NCBI RefSeq assembly: GCF_023544465.1
Contig: NZ_JALPVL010000003.1
Coordinates: 310,001-374,000 of the forward strand
Source of the DNA: Paractinoplanes maris
GTDB lineage: Bacteria > Actinomycetota > Actinomycetes > Mycobacteriales > Micromonosporaceae
Direction of reading: 5' to 3'
Length of the DNA: 64,000 bases
Shown: piece by piece, positions 47,179-56,486 of the stretch
How positions within the stretch are numbered: the first letter of the stretch is position 1
How the letters are laid out: every line of letters starts with the position of its first letter
The notes under the pieces: generated by a model
What the model saw: only the letters and a program-made list of their open reading frames with translations
The model's database searches: none
What the model was told of the DNA's origin: nothing
Position numbers and translations under genes: made by a program

Positions 47179-48045
47179 GTGACGGGGACGGACGCCGCGG
47201 GGCTGAGGCTGGCCGGTTTGCTCGACGACTACTCGCTCGAGATGACCGGCAAGGACGTGGACGAGCTGACCGCTGCCCGTGACCTGCTCGCCGCCGGCAC
47301 TCGCGTCAACATCACGTTTCTCGGCAGTGAGGATTTGTCGCTGCGGTTGCGGGCCGCCGCGGCTGTCCGGGCGCAGGGCTTCACGCCGGTCCCCCACATC
47401 TCGGCCCGGCGGCTCTCGTCGCGGGCCGAGCTCGCCGATTTCCTCGGGGCCTTGCACCGCGCGGGAGCCGCCGACAACGTCTTCGTGGCCGGGGGCGACC
47501 CGGACCCGCACGGACCGTTCGACGATGCGCTGTCGGTCATCGAGTCGGGCCTGCTCGAACCGCACGGAGTCCGGCGCGTAGGTGTCGCCGGCTATCCGGA
47601 GGGCCACCCGCGAATCCCGGATCCCGTGCTGTGGTTGACACTCACCGGCAAGCTCGCCGCGCTGCGGAGCCGGGGTCTGGCCGCCGAGGTGATCACGCAG
47701 TTCGGCTTCGACGCCGACCCGGTGCTCGACTGGATCGCCACGGTTCGCGAGCGCGGCATCGACGCCCCGATCCGCGTCGGCGTCCCCGGGCCGGCCGGCT
47801 TGCGGCGGCTGGTCCGCTATGCCGCTCGGCTCGGGGTCGCCACCAGCGCCGGCCTGGCCCAGCGGTACGGCGCCGACCTGCTGGCCACCGCGGGGCCGGA
47901 CGACTTCCTGCGCGCGCTCGCCACCGACTACCACCCGGACCGGCACGGCCAGGTCAAGCTGCACTTCTACACGTTCGGCGGCTTGCGGGCCACGGCGCGG
48001 TGGATCAGCGATTTCCGCGACGCCGACGACGAGCCGACGCTATAA
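47179..48045 (+). CDS. Methylenetetrahydrofolate reductase-like protein
   Basis: 288 aa from GTG 47179 with GAGAGGG just upstream; a longer frame would translate the tandem repeat. 'YSLEMTGKDVDELTAARDLL', 'GFTPVPHISARRLSSRAELA' and 'NVFVAGGDPDPHGPFDDALS' follow the MetF/MTHFR barrel, which reduces 5,10-methylene-THF with FAD. It is nearest to the short divergent group rather than canonical MetF, so the substrate may differ. Confidence 0.75.
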   Translation: MTGTDAAGLRLAGLLDDYSLEMTGKDVDELTAARDLLAAGTRVNITFLGSEDLSLRLRAAAAVRAQGFTPVPHISARRLSSRAELADFLGALHRAGAADNVFVAGGDPDPHGPFDDALSVIESGLLEPHGVRRVGVAGYPEGHPRIPDPVLWLTLTGKLAALRSRGLAAEVITQFGFDADPVLDWIATVRERGIDAPIRVGVPGPAGLRRLVRYAARLGVATSAGLAQRYGADLLATAGPDDFLRALATDYHPDRHGQVKLHFYTFGGLRATARWISDFRDADDEPTL

Positions 48046-48149
48046 CTCAGGGAGCCGTGGCCACGTACTCGAAAAGACGGTGAGCCGATGAAGCGGAAAA
48101 CTTGCGGTAGAGTCCGGAACTTACGAGGATCGAACGGCAGGGGGCCACG

Positions 48150-49835
48150 ATGACGAGTGCCGAAGCGGGCACGCTCAGCAGCGCCACCACCGCGCGCCGC
48201 GACATCACCAATCCGGTGCTGGCCGGCTTCCATCCCGACCCGTCGATTCTGCGCGTGGGCAGCGACTACTACATCGCGACCTCGACCTTCGAGTGGTATC
48301 CGGGGGTGCGGATCCACCACTCCGTCAACCTGGCCGACTGGACGCCGCTCGGCGGCGCGCTCAACGACAAGCGGCTGCTCGACCTGACCGGCACCGGCGA
48401 CTCGAACGGTGTCTGGGCACCCAACCTCACGTACGCCCACGGCGAGTTCTATCTGCTCTACTCCGACGTCGCGACGTTCACCGGCGGCTACTGGGATCCG
48501 CAGAACTTCCTCGTCTCGGGCCCCACCCCGACCGGCCCCTGGTCGGAACCGGTGGTGTTGCACGGCCGCGGGTTCGACGCGTCGCTCTTCCACGACGAGG
48601 ACGGCACCACCTGGATGCTGTCGATGGTGGCCGACTGGCGTCCGGGCCGGAACCGCTTCGCCGGCATCTCGATCCAGCAGTACGACCGCGAGGCGCGCCG
48701 GCTGACCGGCCCCGAGCACCTGATCTTCAAGGGCACGTCGGCCGCCGTGACCGAGGCTCCCAACCTCTACCGCAAGGACGGCTGGTATTACCTGGTCACG
48801 GCCGAGGGCGGCACCAGCTACGACCACCAGGTGACCGTCGCCCGCTCGAGCCACCTGCTCGGCCCGTACCTGGCCGACCCGGCCGGCCCGCTGCTCACCG
48901 CGGCCGGCCACCCCTCGCTCACCCTGCAGAAAGCCGGCCACGGCAGCCTGGTCGAGACCCCGGCCGGCCAGTGGTATCTGGCCCACCTGGTCGGCCGCCC
49001 GTATTCGGAGCTGGGCCGGTGCGTGCTCGGCCGCGAGTCGGCGATCCAGGAGGTCACCTGGACCGATCAGGGCTGGCCCCGGATCGCCGACGGCCGGCCC
49101 GCCGACATCGTGCCCGCGCCGGTCGGCGTCGGCATCCCGGTCGAGCCGCCCCGGTCGTCGGAACGGTTCGAGGACGACGACTTCGACGGGCCGGTGCTGG
49201 GCGTCAACTGGTCGACGCTGCGCCGCCCGGCCACGCCGGACTGGGTCTCGCTGACCGAACGCCCCTCGCACCTGCGCCTCCATGGCGGCATGTCACCGAT
49301 GGGCCGCCACCGGCCGAGCCTCGTCGCCCGCCGGGTCGTCGCGCCGGACTGCGAGTTCGAGGCGGTGATGGATTTCCAGCCCCGTAACTATCGCCAGCTG
49401 GCCGGTATCACCGCCTACTACAACACCCGCAACTGGTATTTCCTGCACGTGACCGCCGACGACGACGGCACGCCGGTGCTCGACCTGCTGGCCTGCGACA
49501 CCGGCCAGGTCACTGTCGTGCCCGGTGTCCGCACCCCCGTCCCGGCCGCCGGCCCGGTCCGCCTTCGGTTGCGCTTCGAGGGTCCGTCCCTCTCCTTCTC
49601 GTACGACTTCTCAGGCGCCCCGTCCCAGCCGGAGTGGCACAACGCCGGGCCCGCCTTCGACGCGACCACCCTCTCCGACGAGTACGCCGCCCAGGTCGTC
49701 AACGGCGAGCCCGCCGCCTGGGGCTTCACCGGAGCCTTCGTCGGCCTGTGGGCGCAGGACCTCGGCCGCGAGGGCTCCTACGCCGACTTCGACCGCGCCG
49801 TCTACACCGTCACCACGAAACCGGCCGACAGCTGA
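48150..49835 (+). CDS. GH43 beta-xylosidase/arabinofuranosidase-like enzyme
   Basis: 561 aa, no signal peptide. Five-bladed GH43 propeller with catalytic base D30 ('AGFHPDPSILRV'), pKa modulator near D143 ('GRGFDASLFHDEDG') and general acid near E201 ('VTEAPNLYRKDGWYYL'). The C-terminal 200 residues ('FEDDDFDGPVLGVNWSTLRR', 'FEAVMDFQPRNYRQLAGITA') are the concanavalin-like domain of GH43_11 xylosidases. Probably acts inside the cell on imported xylo-oligosaccharides. Confidence 0.88.
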   Translation: MTSAEAGTLSSATTARRDITNPVLAGFHPDPSILRVGSDYYIATSTFEWYPGVRIHHSVNLADWTPLGGALNDKRLLDLTGTGDSNGVWAPNLTYAHGEFYLLYSDVATFTGGYWDPQNFLVSGPTPTGPWSEPVVLHGRGFDASLFHDEDGTTWMLSMVADWRPGRNRFAGISIQQYDREARRLTGPEHLIFKGTSAAVTEAPNLYRKDGWYYLVTAEGGTSYDHQVTVARSSHLLGPYLADPAGPLLTAAGHPSLTLQKAGHGSLVETPAGQWYLAHLVGRPYSELGRCVLGRESAIQEVTWTDQGWPRIADGRPADIVPAPVGVGIPVEPPRSSERFEDDDFDGPVLGVNWSTLRRPATPDWVSLTERPSHLRLHGGMSPMGRHRPSLVARRVVAPDCEFEAVMDFQPRNYRQLAGITAYYNTRNWYFLHVTADDDGTPVLDLLACDTGQVTVVPGVRTPVPAAGPVRLRLRFEGPSLSFSYDFSGAPSQPEWHNAGPAFDATTLSDEYAAQVVNGEPAAWGFTGAFVGLWAQDLGREGSYADFDRAVYTVTTKPADS

Positions 49836-49879
49836 ATTCTGGCCCGCGAATCATGTCCATCCGGGACGGCGCGTAACCC

Positions 49880-50356
49880 GTGTCCGCACCGGTTGAAGCC
49901 GCGTCCGACCTGGTTAAGGTGGCGGCAGGCGTCCGGCCCGCCGCGACCTTGGCGGCGGCGACAGCCGTCGTCGCCACGGGTCCGGCGCCCGCCCAGGCCG
50001 CCTGGGCATCCGACTACTTCAGCGTCGACAGCCCGATCGGGTATGCGAACGGCGCGGCCTTCGGCGACATCTATTGGTACAACCGCACGGCATACGTCAA
50101 CGGCGTCATGACCGACCACCGGGCGAATACGAACACGACTTTGGCGTTCGAGGCCTACGCGGGCCCCACCAAGATCGCGACCGAGACGCGGACGGCGAAC
50201 GATGAAAGCGAGCTCGGCGACTGGGTGAAGTACGACTTCACGATCGGCGACCCGAATCTGGTGGGCGGCATCGACCGCATCAAGGTGACGATCTGCCACA
50301 ACTATTACAATCCCGCGAAGTTCTGCTCCATCCCGAAGAACTACATGCGGGATTGA
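49880..50356 (+). CDS. Secreted hypothetical protein, 158 aa
   Basis: GTG start 44 nt after the GH43 gene. A long Ala-rich signal region with probable cleavage after 'AQA', then a small beta-rich domain ('DYFSVDSPIGYANGAAFGDI', 'LGDWVKYDFTIGDPNLVGGI') ending with 'ICHNYYNPAKFCSIPKNYMR'; the two Cys may form a disulfide. Function unknown. Confidence 0.65.
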   Translation: MSAPVEAASDLVKVAAGVRPAATLAAATAVVATGPAPAQAAWASDYFSVDSPIGYANGAAFGDIYWYNRTAYVNGVMTDHRANTNTTLAFEAYAGPTKIATETRTANDESELGDWVKYDFTIGDPNLVGGIDRIKVTICHNYYNPAKFCSIPKNYMRD

Positions 50357-50598
50357 GCGAAGCGGGGCCGTGCGTCTCGCGGTACAAGCGAAGGCATCGG
50401 CTGCGCCCGCGGCGGGTTGACTGCGAAGATCTCACCCTTGCCGACGGACGCGGCCGATCCCTTGCCACGGCGCGAACACTGGCGCCGGCTATCACTAGCT
50501 CGGCGTGAACTACCAAGCCACCCTCGACCTCGTCGGGATCCTCGACTGGCTACGCGCCGTCCCCGACGACATGATCCGCGGGACAGAACCCAACCGGC

Positions 50599-51663
50599 TC
50601 AGGTCGGGATGGTGAACTGCTTCAGTTCGTAGAGGTCGTCGCCGGGGCCGGGAGCGGCAACCCCTCGGACTGTGCGCTCGTCGGTCCAGGCCAGGTCGAC
50701 CGTCACGCCGGTCTTCCGGACGATCTGGCGATCGGCCAGCAGCATGCCGTCCTCGGTGCTGAGCACGGCGACATTGACCGTCCCGGCCGATGTCTCGTAG
50801 CTGACCGCGACCCGGCCGGTCGACGGGGACATCCTCAGGCCGGTCACCCGCTTGCAGCCGATCGACGTCAGCGGCAGGAACCGGATGCCCTGCGGCGGCG
50901 CGATGCTCGTCAGCAGCGGCCGGCATGACCGGCTCTTGGCGGCGATGAGGAGCCGGTCGCCCGCCACGTCGGCCGCGTCGAGGGCAGCGGCCGGGTCCCC
51001 GTTGGGCAGGTCGAGCATGTCGGACGCGATGACCAGCCGTTCGAGACCGCCGGCCAGGTCGTGCGCGTACAGCCCGTAGGGCCGCCACAGGAAGGCCGTG
51101 GTGCTGTCGGCCGCGACCAGGCTGACCGGCTCTTCCTCCCGGGTGATGGCGCGCTGCTGTGGCCGGCCGCCCGGCGTGTCGACGGTGAGCAGCATGTCGA
51201 GGGCGGATGCGGGCCGCCGGTCGCGCGGGCCCACCGACACCAGCCGGCCGTCGGGCAGGCCGATCGTCTTGTCGTAGACACCGGCGCCGACGACGGGATG
51301 AACCACCAGGTCGTCGGCGACGGACAGCTCGCCGACGTCGAGGTCGCCACCCAGCTCGACCGGCGTCGAGTCGGCCCGGGTCACCACGAAGGTGCGGGCG
51401 GGAACGGAGAGCAGCAGCCGCTGGGCCGGCGCGGTGGAGGCCGGCTCGTAGTGCGGTGTCGCGTCGGTGCGCTGCCGCACGATCAGGCCACCGCCGACCA
51501 GGCCCGCCAGCACGGTGAACGCGGTCGCCACGGCGGTGGCGCGGCGACGGGTGCGACGGCGCCGGGCCCGCCGGTAGACCGTGGACAGCTCGCCCGCATA
51601 GCCCTTGGACTGCTCACCGGCGGCGCGGACGGCCACCTCGATGTCGCGTGGGATCTCGTCCAT
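50599..51663 (-). CDS. Single-TM protein with extracytoplasmic propeller, partner of the sigma factor
   Basis: 354 aa, ATG 51663 with GAGGAG 6 nt upstream. An N-terminal cytoplasmic segment with an Arg cluster ('VYRRARRRRTRRRATAVATA'), one TM helix ('FTVLAGLVGGGLIV') and a large extracytoplasmic region of beta-strand repeats. It starts 3 nt after the stop of a sigma-70 gene, the usual place of an anti-sigma or sensor partner in SigE-like systems. No zinc anti-sigma motif (HxxxCxxC) is present. Confidence 0.7.
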   Translation of the reverse strand: MDEIPRDIEVAVRAAGEQSKGYAGELSTVYRRARRRRTRRRATAVATAFTVLAGLVGGGLIVRQRTDATPHYEPASTAPAQRLLLSVPARTFVVTRADSTPVELGGDLDVGELSVADDLVVHPVVGAGVYDKTIGLPDGRLVSVGPRDRRPASALDMLLTVDTPGGRPQQRAITREEEPVSLVAADSTTAFLWRPYGLYAHDLAGGLERLVIASDMLDLPNGDPAAALDAADVAGDRLLIAAKSRSCRPLLTSIAPPQGIRFLPLTSIGCKRVTGLRMSPSTGRVAVSYETSAGTVNVAVLSTEDGMLLADRQIVRKTGVTVDLAWTDERTVRGVAAPGPGDDLYELKQFTIPT

Positions 51664-51665
51664 GG

Positions 51666-52175
51666 TCACTCCTCGGAGCTCAGCTGGGCGCGGAGGGCGG
51701 TCAGGCCGCGGGAGAGGCGGCTCTTGACCGTCCCCTCGCTCAGCCCGAGGGCCTCGGCCGTCTCGGCGGTGGAAAGGTCGAGCAGGATGCGGCACGTGAC
51801 GACGGCGCGCTGGGGAAGAGGGAGCGCGGCGAGCGCGAGCAGCGCACCGGCCGGGCTGGTGTCGGCGACCGCCGGATGGTCGGCCTCGGTGACCGGTGGG
51901 CTCTCCCGCCGCAGCTTGCGCCACCAGGACGTCGCCCAGTTGAGCCCGACCCGGAAGACCCAGCCGGCCGGGTTGTCGAGCGTGCCCACCACGTCCCATT
52001 TCGCATAGGCGCGGGCCATCGCCTCGTCGACCGCCTCGTGAGCCAGGTCGTCGCGCCGCAGCGTCACCGCGAGTGCGCGATAAACCCGGTCGACGTGCAC
52101 GCGGTAGAACGCCTCGAACCCGTCCACACCCGGGTCGGCCGGGGCGGATCGGGGGGCTGTAGTCGGAACCACCAT
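51666..52175 (-). CDS. ECF sigma factor, SigE-like
   Basis: 169 aa from ATG 52175 (an in-frame ATG at 52250 is an alternative; neither has a clear ribosome site). Region 2: 'FEAFYRVHVDRVYRALAVTL', 'HEAVDEAMARAYAKWDVVGT', 'GWVFRVGLNWATSWWRKLRR'. Region 4: 'LPLPQRAVVTCRILLDLSTA' and 'LGLSEGTVKSRLSRGLTALR'. Directs RNA polymerase to specific promoters; activity is probably controlled by the downstream membrane protein. Confidence 0.85.
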   Translation of the reverse strand: MVVPTTAPRSAPADPGVDGFEAFYRVHVDRVYRALAVTLRRDDLAHEAVDEAMARAYAKWDVVGTLDNPAGWVFRVGLNWATSWWRKLRRESPPVTEADHPAVADTSPAGALLALAALPLPQRAVVTCRILLDLSTAETAEALGLSEGTVKSRLSRGLTALRAQLSSEE

Positions 52176-52370
52176 GTCCGATACACGCGGCAGCACCCTC
52201 AGAGGTTCCCAGACGTACGGGAAAAGGTTGTAGACATCGATGACGGGCATTACGGTGTGGTCACTGCGGTTAACCGGCGACGCCCCCACCCCCGGGCCGG
52301 CGGCAACCGCGGTGAACGGCGTGAGTGGGCACGCTGACGTGATGTCATGCCCCCACTCCAGAGGTAGGAA

Positions 52371-53720
52371 ATGAAGAGGAAACTCAGCGTCCTCGCCACC
52401 GCCCTGCTCGCCGCCGCCGCCTCCGTGCTGTTCTTCACCGGCCCGGCCTACGCCGCCACCGGCCTGCACGTCGCCGGGCGCACCATCGTCGAGGCCGACG
52501 GCTCGCCGTTCGTGATGCGCGGCGTCAACCACCCGCACGCCTGGTACGCCAACCGGACCGGCTCGTTCGCCGACATCAAGGCGGCCGGCGCCAACACCGT
52601 CCGCGTCGTGCTCAGCGGCGGCCGCTGGACGGCGAACACCGCGAGCGACGTGTCGAACGTGATCGCGCTGTGCAAGCAGAACAAGCTCATCTGCGTCCTG
52701 GAGAACCACGACACCACCGGTTACGGCGAGGACAGCGCGGCCTACACCCTCGACCAGGCCGCGAACTACTGGATCGGTCTCAAGAGCGTGCTGGCCGGCC
52801 AGGAGGACTACGTCGTCATCAACATCGGCAACGAGCCGATCGGCAACACCAACCCCGGTCAGTGGACGGCCGCGACGGTGGCCGCGATCCAGAAGATGCG
52901 CAGCAACGGCTTCGAGCACCTGCTGATGGTCGACGCGCCCAACTGGGGTCAGGACTGGATGTACGTCATGCGGGACAACGGCCAGACGATCCTGGACGCC
53001 GACACCCGCAAGAACACCGTCTTGTCGATCCACATGTACGCGGTGTTCAACACGGCGAGCTCGATCACCAACTACCTGGACACGTTCGCGAGCAAGGGCT
53101 GGCCGCTGGTCATCGGCGAGTTCGGCTGGCAGTTCGCCTCGGGTGAGGTGGACGACGCGACGATCCTGTCCGAGGCGGTCAAGCGCGACCTGGGCTACCT
53201 GGCCTGGTCGTGGTCGGGCAACACCGACCCGATCCTCGACATGACCACCAACTTCGACGCCACCCAGCTCACCACCTGGGGTCAGCGCATCGTCAACGGC
53301 CCGAACGGCCTCAAGGCCACCGCCAAGCAGGCCACCATCTTCGGCAGCGGCCCGACGACCCCCGCGCCGACCAGCCCGACGCCGACTCCCCCGCCGACAA
53401 CAACGACGCCGCCGCCGGCCGGTGGTTGCACGGCCACGTACGCGGTCACCGGTCAATGGGGCGGCGGCTTCCAGGCCGACGTCAAGGTGACGGCCGGTGC
53501 CGCCGCCATCAAGGGCTGGACGGTGACCTGGACCTACGCCAACGGCCAGTCGGTGTCGCAGGCGTGGAACGCCACCGTTACCGGCAGCGGCCCGGCCGTC
53601 ACGGCGAAGAACGTCAGCTACAACGGCAGCCTCGGTGCCGGCGCCAGCGCGCAGTTCGGCTTCCTCGGCTCCTGGACCGGCACCAACGCCGTCCCCGCCG
53701 TGACCTGCGCCGCCTCCTGA
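52371..53720 (+). CDS. Secreted GH5 (mannanase/cellulase-like) with CBM2
   Basis: 449 aa. Sec signal (cleavage near 'AYAATG'), GH5 barrel with general acid E155 ('VVINIGNEPIGN') and nucleophile E250 ('PLVIGEFGWQF'), 'GVNHPHAWY' in strand 1 and 'SIHMYAVF' in strand 6, similar to GH5_8 beta-mannanases. A Pro/Thr linker leads to a CBM2 (about 350-449) with terminal cysteines and conserved Trp ('GCTATYAVTGQWGGGFQADV'). Hydrolyses plant mannan or glucan outside the cell while bound to cellulose. Confidence 0.9.
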   Translation: MKRKLSVLATALLAAAASVLFFTGPAYAATGLHVAGRTIVEADGSPFVMRGVNHPHAWYANRTGSFADIKAAGANTVRVVLSGGRWTANTASDVSNVIALCKQNKLICVLENHDTTGYGEDSAAYTLDQAANYWIGLKSVLAGQEDYVVINIGNEPIGNTNPGQWTAATVAAIQKMRSNGFEHLLMVDAPNWGQDWMYVMRDNGQTILDADTRKNTVLSIHMYAVFNTASSITNYLDTFASKGWPLVIGEFGWQFASGEVDDATILSEAVKRDLGYLAWSWSGNTDPILDMTTNFDATQLTTWGQRIVNGPNGLKATAKQATIFGSGPTTPAPTSPTPTPPPTTTTPPPAGGCTATYAVTGQWGGGFQADVKVTAGAAAIKGWTVTWTYANGQSVSQAWNATVTGSGPAVTAKNVSYNGSLGAGASAQFGFLGSWTGTNAVPAVTCAAS

Positions 53721-53794
53721 TCGGAACCGGGCACACCACGGGCGGTCGCCGCACGAGGAGAGCGACCGCCCGCCGGCTCGCTAGAGTCGCGCCC

Positions 53795-54400
53795 ATGCCT
53801 TTCACTCCCGGTCAGATCGTCGTACGCCGATACGTCCGAGCGGGCCGGACGACCTTCGCCAAGCCGATGCGGGTGATCGCCGACGACGAGGCCGGTCTGC
53901 TGCTGTGGATGCCGGCCGGCACCGAGGTGGCCCAGCTGACCGACACCGACGGCAGCACCCTGCACGACAAGGCGCTGCACGAGATGCGTCAGCCCCTTCT
54001 CGTACGCCGGCCGTGGCGCACCTGGGACATCCTGGTGCTCATGCCACCCGGCGCCGCCCACTCGATCTGGTGGTTCCTCGGCGCCGGCGGTTTCGGCGGC
54101 TGGTACGTGAACCTGGAGACCCCGTCCACCCGCCACCCCACCGGCGTCGACACCACCGACCTCGTCCTGGACGTCGTGGTGAGCCCCGACCGCACCTGCG
54201 AGTGGAAGGACGAGGACGAGTTCGCCGCCCGCGTCGGCACCCCGGACTACTTCGACGCCCCCACCGCGGCCGCGATCCGCGCCGAGGGCGAGCGCCTCAT
54301 CGACCTGGCCAAGGCCGGCGCCTGGCCGTTCGACGGCACCCACACCGATTTCCACCCCGACCCGTCGTGGTCGCCACCGGCCCTGCCGCCCGGCCGGTAG
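53795..54400 (+). CDS. DUF402 family protein
   Basis: 201 aa. 'PGQIVVRRYVRAGRTTFAKP', 'GWYVNLETPSTRHPTGVDTT' and 'DLVLDVVVSPDRTCEWKDED' with conserved acidic residues match DUF402, a metal-dependent nucleotide phosphatase-type fold (related to FomD). Precise substrate unknown. It is followed after 10 nt by a small P-loop gene. Confidence 0.82.
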   Translation: MPFTPGQIVVRRYVRAGRTTFAKPMRVIADDEAGLLLWMPAGTEVAQLTDTDGSTLHDKALHEMRQPLLVRRPWRTWDILVLMPPGAAHSIWWFLGAGGFGGWYVNLETPSTRHPTGVDTTDLVLDVVVSPDRTCEWKDEDEFAARVGTPDYFDAPTAAAIRAEGERLIDLAKAGAWPFDGTHTDFHPDPSWSPPALPPGR

Positions 54401-54410
54401 CGTCGTCGCG

Positions 54411-54908
54411 ATGTCGAGGATTCTGCTGACCGGCATGTCCGGCACGGGTAAGTCGTCGGCCCTGGCCGAGCTCGCCCGGCGCGGATACCGCGTCGTCGAC
54501 ACCGACGATCCGGGCTGGCGCGAGTATCACGAAGACGCCGGCTCGTCCGACGAGCTGCACCGCGGTGAGTGGCTCTGGGCCGAGGACCGGATCACCGAGC
54601 TGCTCGACGCCGACGACGGCCGCTCCCTCTTCGTCCAGGGGTGTGTGCGCAACCAGTCGAGGTTCTACCCCCGTTTCGACGCGGTCGTGCTGCTCAGCGC
54701 CCCGGCCGAGGTGATCCTGGACCGGGTCGCCCGCCGGACGACCAACGACTACGGCAAGACCGCGGTGGAACGAGCGATGATCCTGGACGACCTGACCCAC
54801 GTCGAGCCCCTGCTCCGGGCCGGCTGCACCCACGAGCTGGATGCCACGCGCCCCCTCGACGAGGTCGTCGCCGCCCTGGTCGCGATTGCCTCGCCCCGCC
54901 AGTATTGA
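54411..54908 (+). CDS. Small P-loop kinase-like ATPase
   Basis: 165 aa. Walker A 'LLTGMSGTGKSSALAELARR' at the N-terminus, 'VVDTDDPGW' in the substrate-site position and 'VVLLSAPAEVILDRVARR' like the lid region of shikimate or nucleoside kinases. Widespread in actinobacteria as an AAA/'shikimate kinase' family protein. The substrate cannot be assigned. Confidence 0.8.
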   Translation: MSRILLTGMSGTGKSSALAELARRGYRVVDTDDPGWREYHEDAGSSDELHRGEWLWAEDRITELLDADDGRSLFVQGCVRNQSRFYPRFDAVVLLSAPAEVILDRVARRTTNDYGKTAVERAMILDDLTHVEPLLRAGCTHELDATRPLDEVVAALVAIASPRQY

Positions 54909-54997
54909 GTGCGGCGCGGAGGCCAGGACATTTGTCACCGCGGACCGGGTATCCGTGGCTCTGCTCCCCTCGTCCCTGCTTTTCTAGCGTGGACGGT

Positions 54998-55747
54998 ATG
55001 AATGCCGTTGCGGTACACCTGTCCGGAGTCACCCGGCGCTTCGGCGCCGTCCGCGCTGTCGACGATCTCGACCTCACGGTCGAGGCCGGCACTGTTGTGG
55101 CCCTGCTCGGCCCCAATGGCGCCGGTAAGACCACCACCATCGCGATGATGCTGGGTCTGGTCCCAGCCGACACGGGCACCGTGACCCTGTTCGGGGGGCC
55201 GGTCAGCGACGCCGTCCGAGCCGGCCGGGTCGCCGCGATGTTGCAGGACGCCGGTTTCGTGCCCGGTGCCACCGTTCGTGACGTGGTCGAACTGGCTCGC
55301 GCGCTGTATCCGCATCCGCTCGGCACCGGGTCGATCCTCGCCACAGCCGGCCTCGAAGGCCTGGCGAGCCGGCGCGTGGACCGGCTCTCCGGCGGCGAAT
55401 CGCAACGCGCCCGGTTCGCGTTCGCCCTCGCCGGTGACCCGGACCTGCTCGTGCTCGACGAACCCACCACGGGCATGGATGTCGCCGCCCGCCGGCAGTT
55501 CTGGGCCGCCATCCGCACCTACGCCGCCGACGGTCACACGGTGTTGTTCAGCACCCACCAGCTGCACGAGGCCGACGATGTCGCCGACCGCGTCGTGGTG
55601 CTCACCGCCGGCCGCATCGTCGCCGACGGCCCGCCCGCGGAGATCCGGGCCCGGGCCGGTGTCAGCACCTCGGACAGTTTGGATGCGGCCTTCCTCGCCC
55701 TGACCACCGAGATGCCGGCGACCAAGGCCGCCGAAACGGAGCACTGA
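54998..55747 (+). CDS. ABC transporter ATP-binding protein
   Basis: 249 aa. Walker A 'LLGPNGAGKTTTIAMMLGLV', signature 'LSGGESQRARFAFAL', Walker B 'DLLVLDEPTTGMD' and switch His in 'VLFSTHQLHEADDV'. A daunorubicin-type (DrrA-like) ATPase of an ABC-2 exporter. Its stop overlaps the permease start by one base; a two-component system follows, so this forms one four-gene operon. Confidence 0.92.
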   Translation: MNAVAVHLSGVTRRFGAVRAVDDLDLTVEAGTVVALLGPNGAGKTTTIAMMLGLVPADTGTVTLFGGPVSDAVRAGRVAAMLQDAGFVPGATVRDVVELARALYPHPLGTGSILATAGLEGLASRRVDRLSGGESQRARFAFALAGDPDLLVLDEPTTGMDVAARRQFWAAIRTYAADGHTVLFSTHQLHEADDVADRVVVLTAGRIVADGPPAEIRARAGVSTSDSLDAAFLALTTEMPATKAAETEH

Positions 55748-56475
55748 TGCGCGCCTACCTGACATTCGAACTGCGCCGGCTGGTCCGCGACCCCCGGGTG
55801 ATGTTCTTCTCCGTCATCGGACCGGTCGCCACCTATCTGATCTTCTCGGGCTGGTCCGCGGGCGACCGCCTCGAAGGCCTGGCCGCGCCGGTCGCCGTCA
55901 TGATCGGCCTGGCCGGGTACGGCGCCGTGGCCGGCGTGCTCATGGTCGGGTCGGCGGTCTCCCAGGAGCGCGCCGCCGGCTGGTTGCACCAGTTGCGCGT
56001 CACCCCACTGCCATCCGGGCAGGTCGTCGCCGTGAAGGCCCTGATCGGCTCGATCACCGCCGTCCCACCGGTGATCACGGTAGGCATCGCCGCGTCGATC
56101 CAGCACCACGTCGAGCTCAGCGCCGGCCGATGGCTCGCCCTGCTCCTGCTGATGTGGCTCGGCACCGTGCCGTTCGCGCTGCTCGGGCTGGCCATCGGCT
56201 ACGGCCTGTCCCCGCAGATCGCCGTCCCGGTCAACTTCCTGACCTTCCTGGCCCTGTCGGTGCTCGGCGGCCTGCTCGCACCCGCCACCTACTTCCCGGA
56301 AGCCCTGCAGCACCTGGCCCACGCGCTGCCGACCTACCGGTACGCCGAACTCGGCTGGCGCTCCGCCGCCGGACACCTGCCGGCCCCGGCCGGGCTGGCC
56401 GTCCTCGCGGCCTGGACCGTGCTGTTCGCCGCGGTCGCGGCCTGGAGCTACCGGCGCTCCACCGCACGCCGCTGA
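55747..56475 (+). CDS. ABC-2 type permease
   Basis: 242 aa with six membrane helices in the ABC-2 pattern: N-terminal cytosolic 'RAYLTFELRRLVRDPRVMFF', and 'GGLLAPATYFPEALQHLAHA' near the C-terminus. Partner of the preceding ATPase, forming an exporter of drugs or lipids regulated by the following DesKR-like pair. Confidence 0.88.
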   Translation: MRAYLTFELRRLVRDPRVMFFSVIGPVATYLIFSGWSAGDRLEGLAAPVAVMIGLAGYGAVAGVLMVGSAVSQERAAGWLHQLRVTPLPSGQVVAVKALIGSITAVPPVITVGIAASIQHHVELSAGRWLALLLLMWLGTVPFALLGLAIGYGLSPQIAVPVNFLTFLALSVLGGLLAPATYFPEALQHLAHALPTYRYAELGWRSAAGHLPAPAGLAVLAAWTVLFAAVAAWSYRRSTARR

Positions 56476-56486
56476 GAGCCGATACG

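Noticed and set aside
50505..50615. 36-codon frame starting GTG ('LDLVGILDWLRAVPDDMI')
   Set aside because: Too short, overlaps the convergent gene end and lacks a ribosome site; possibly a gene fragment.
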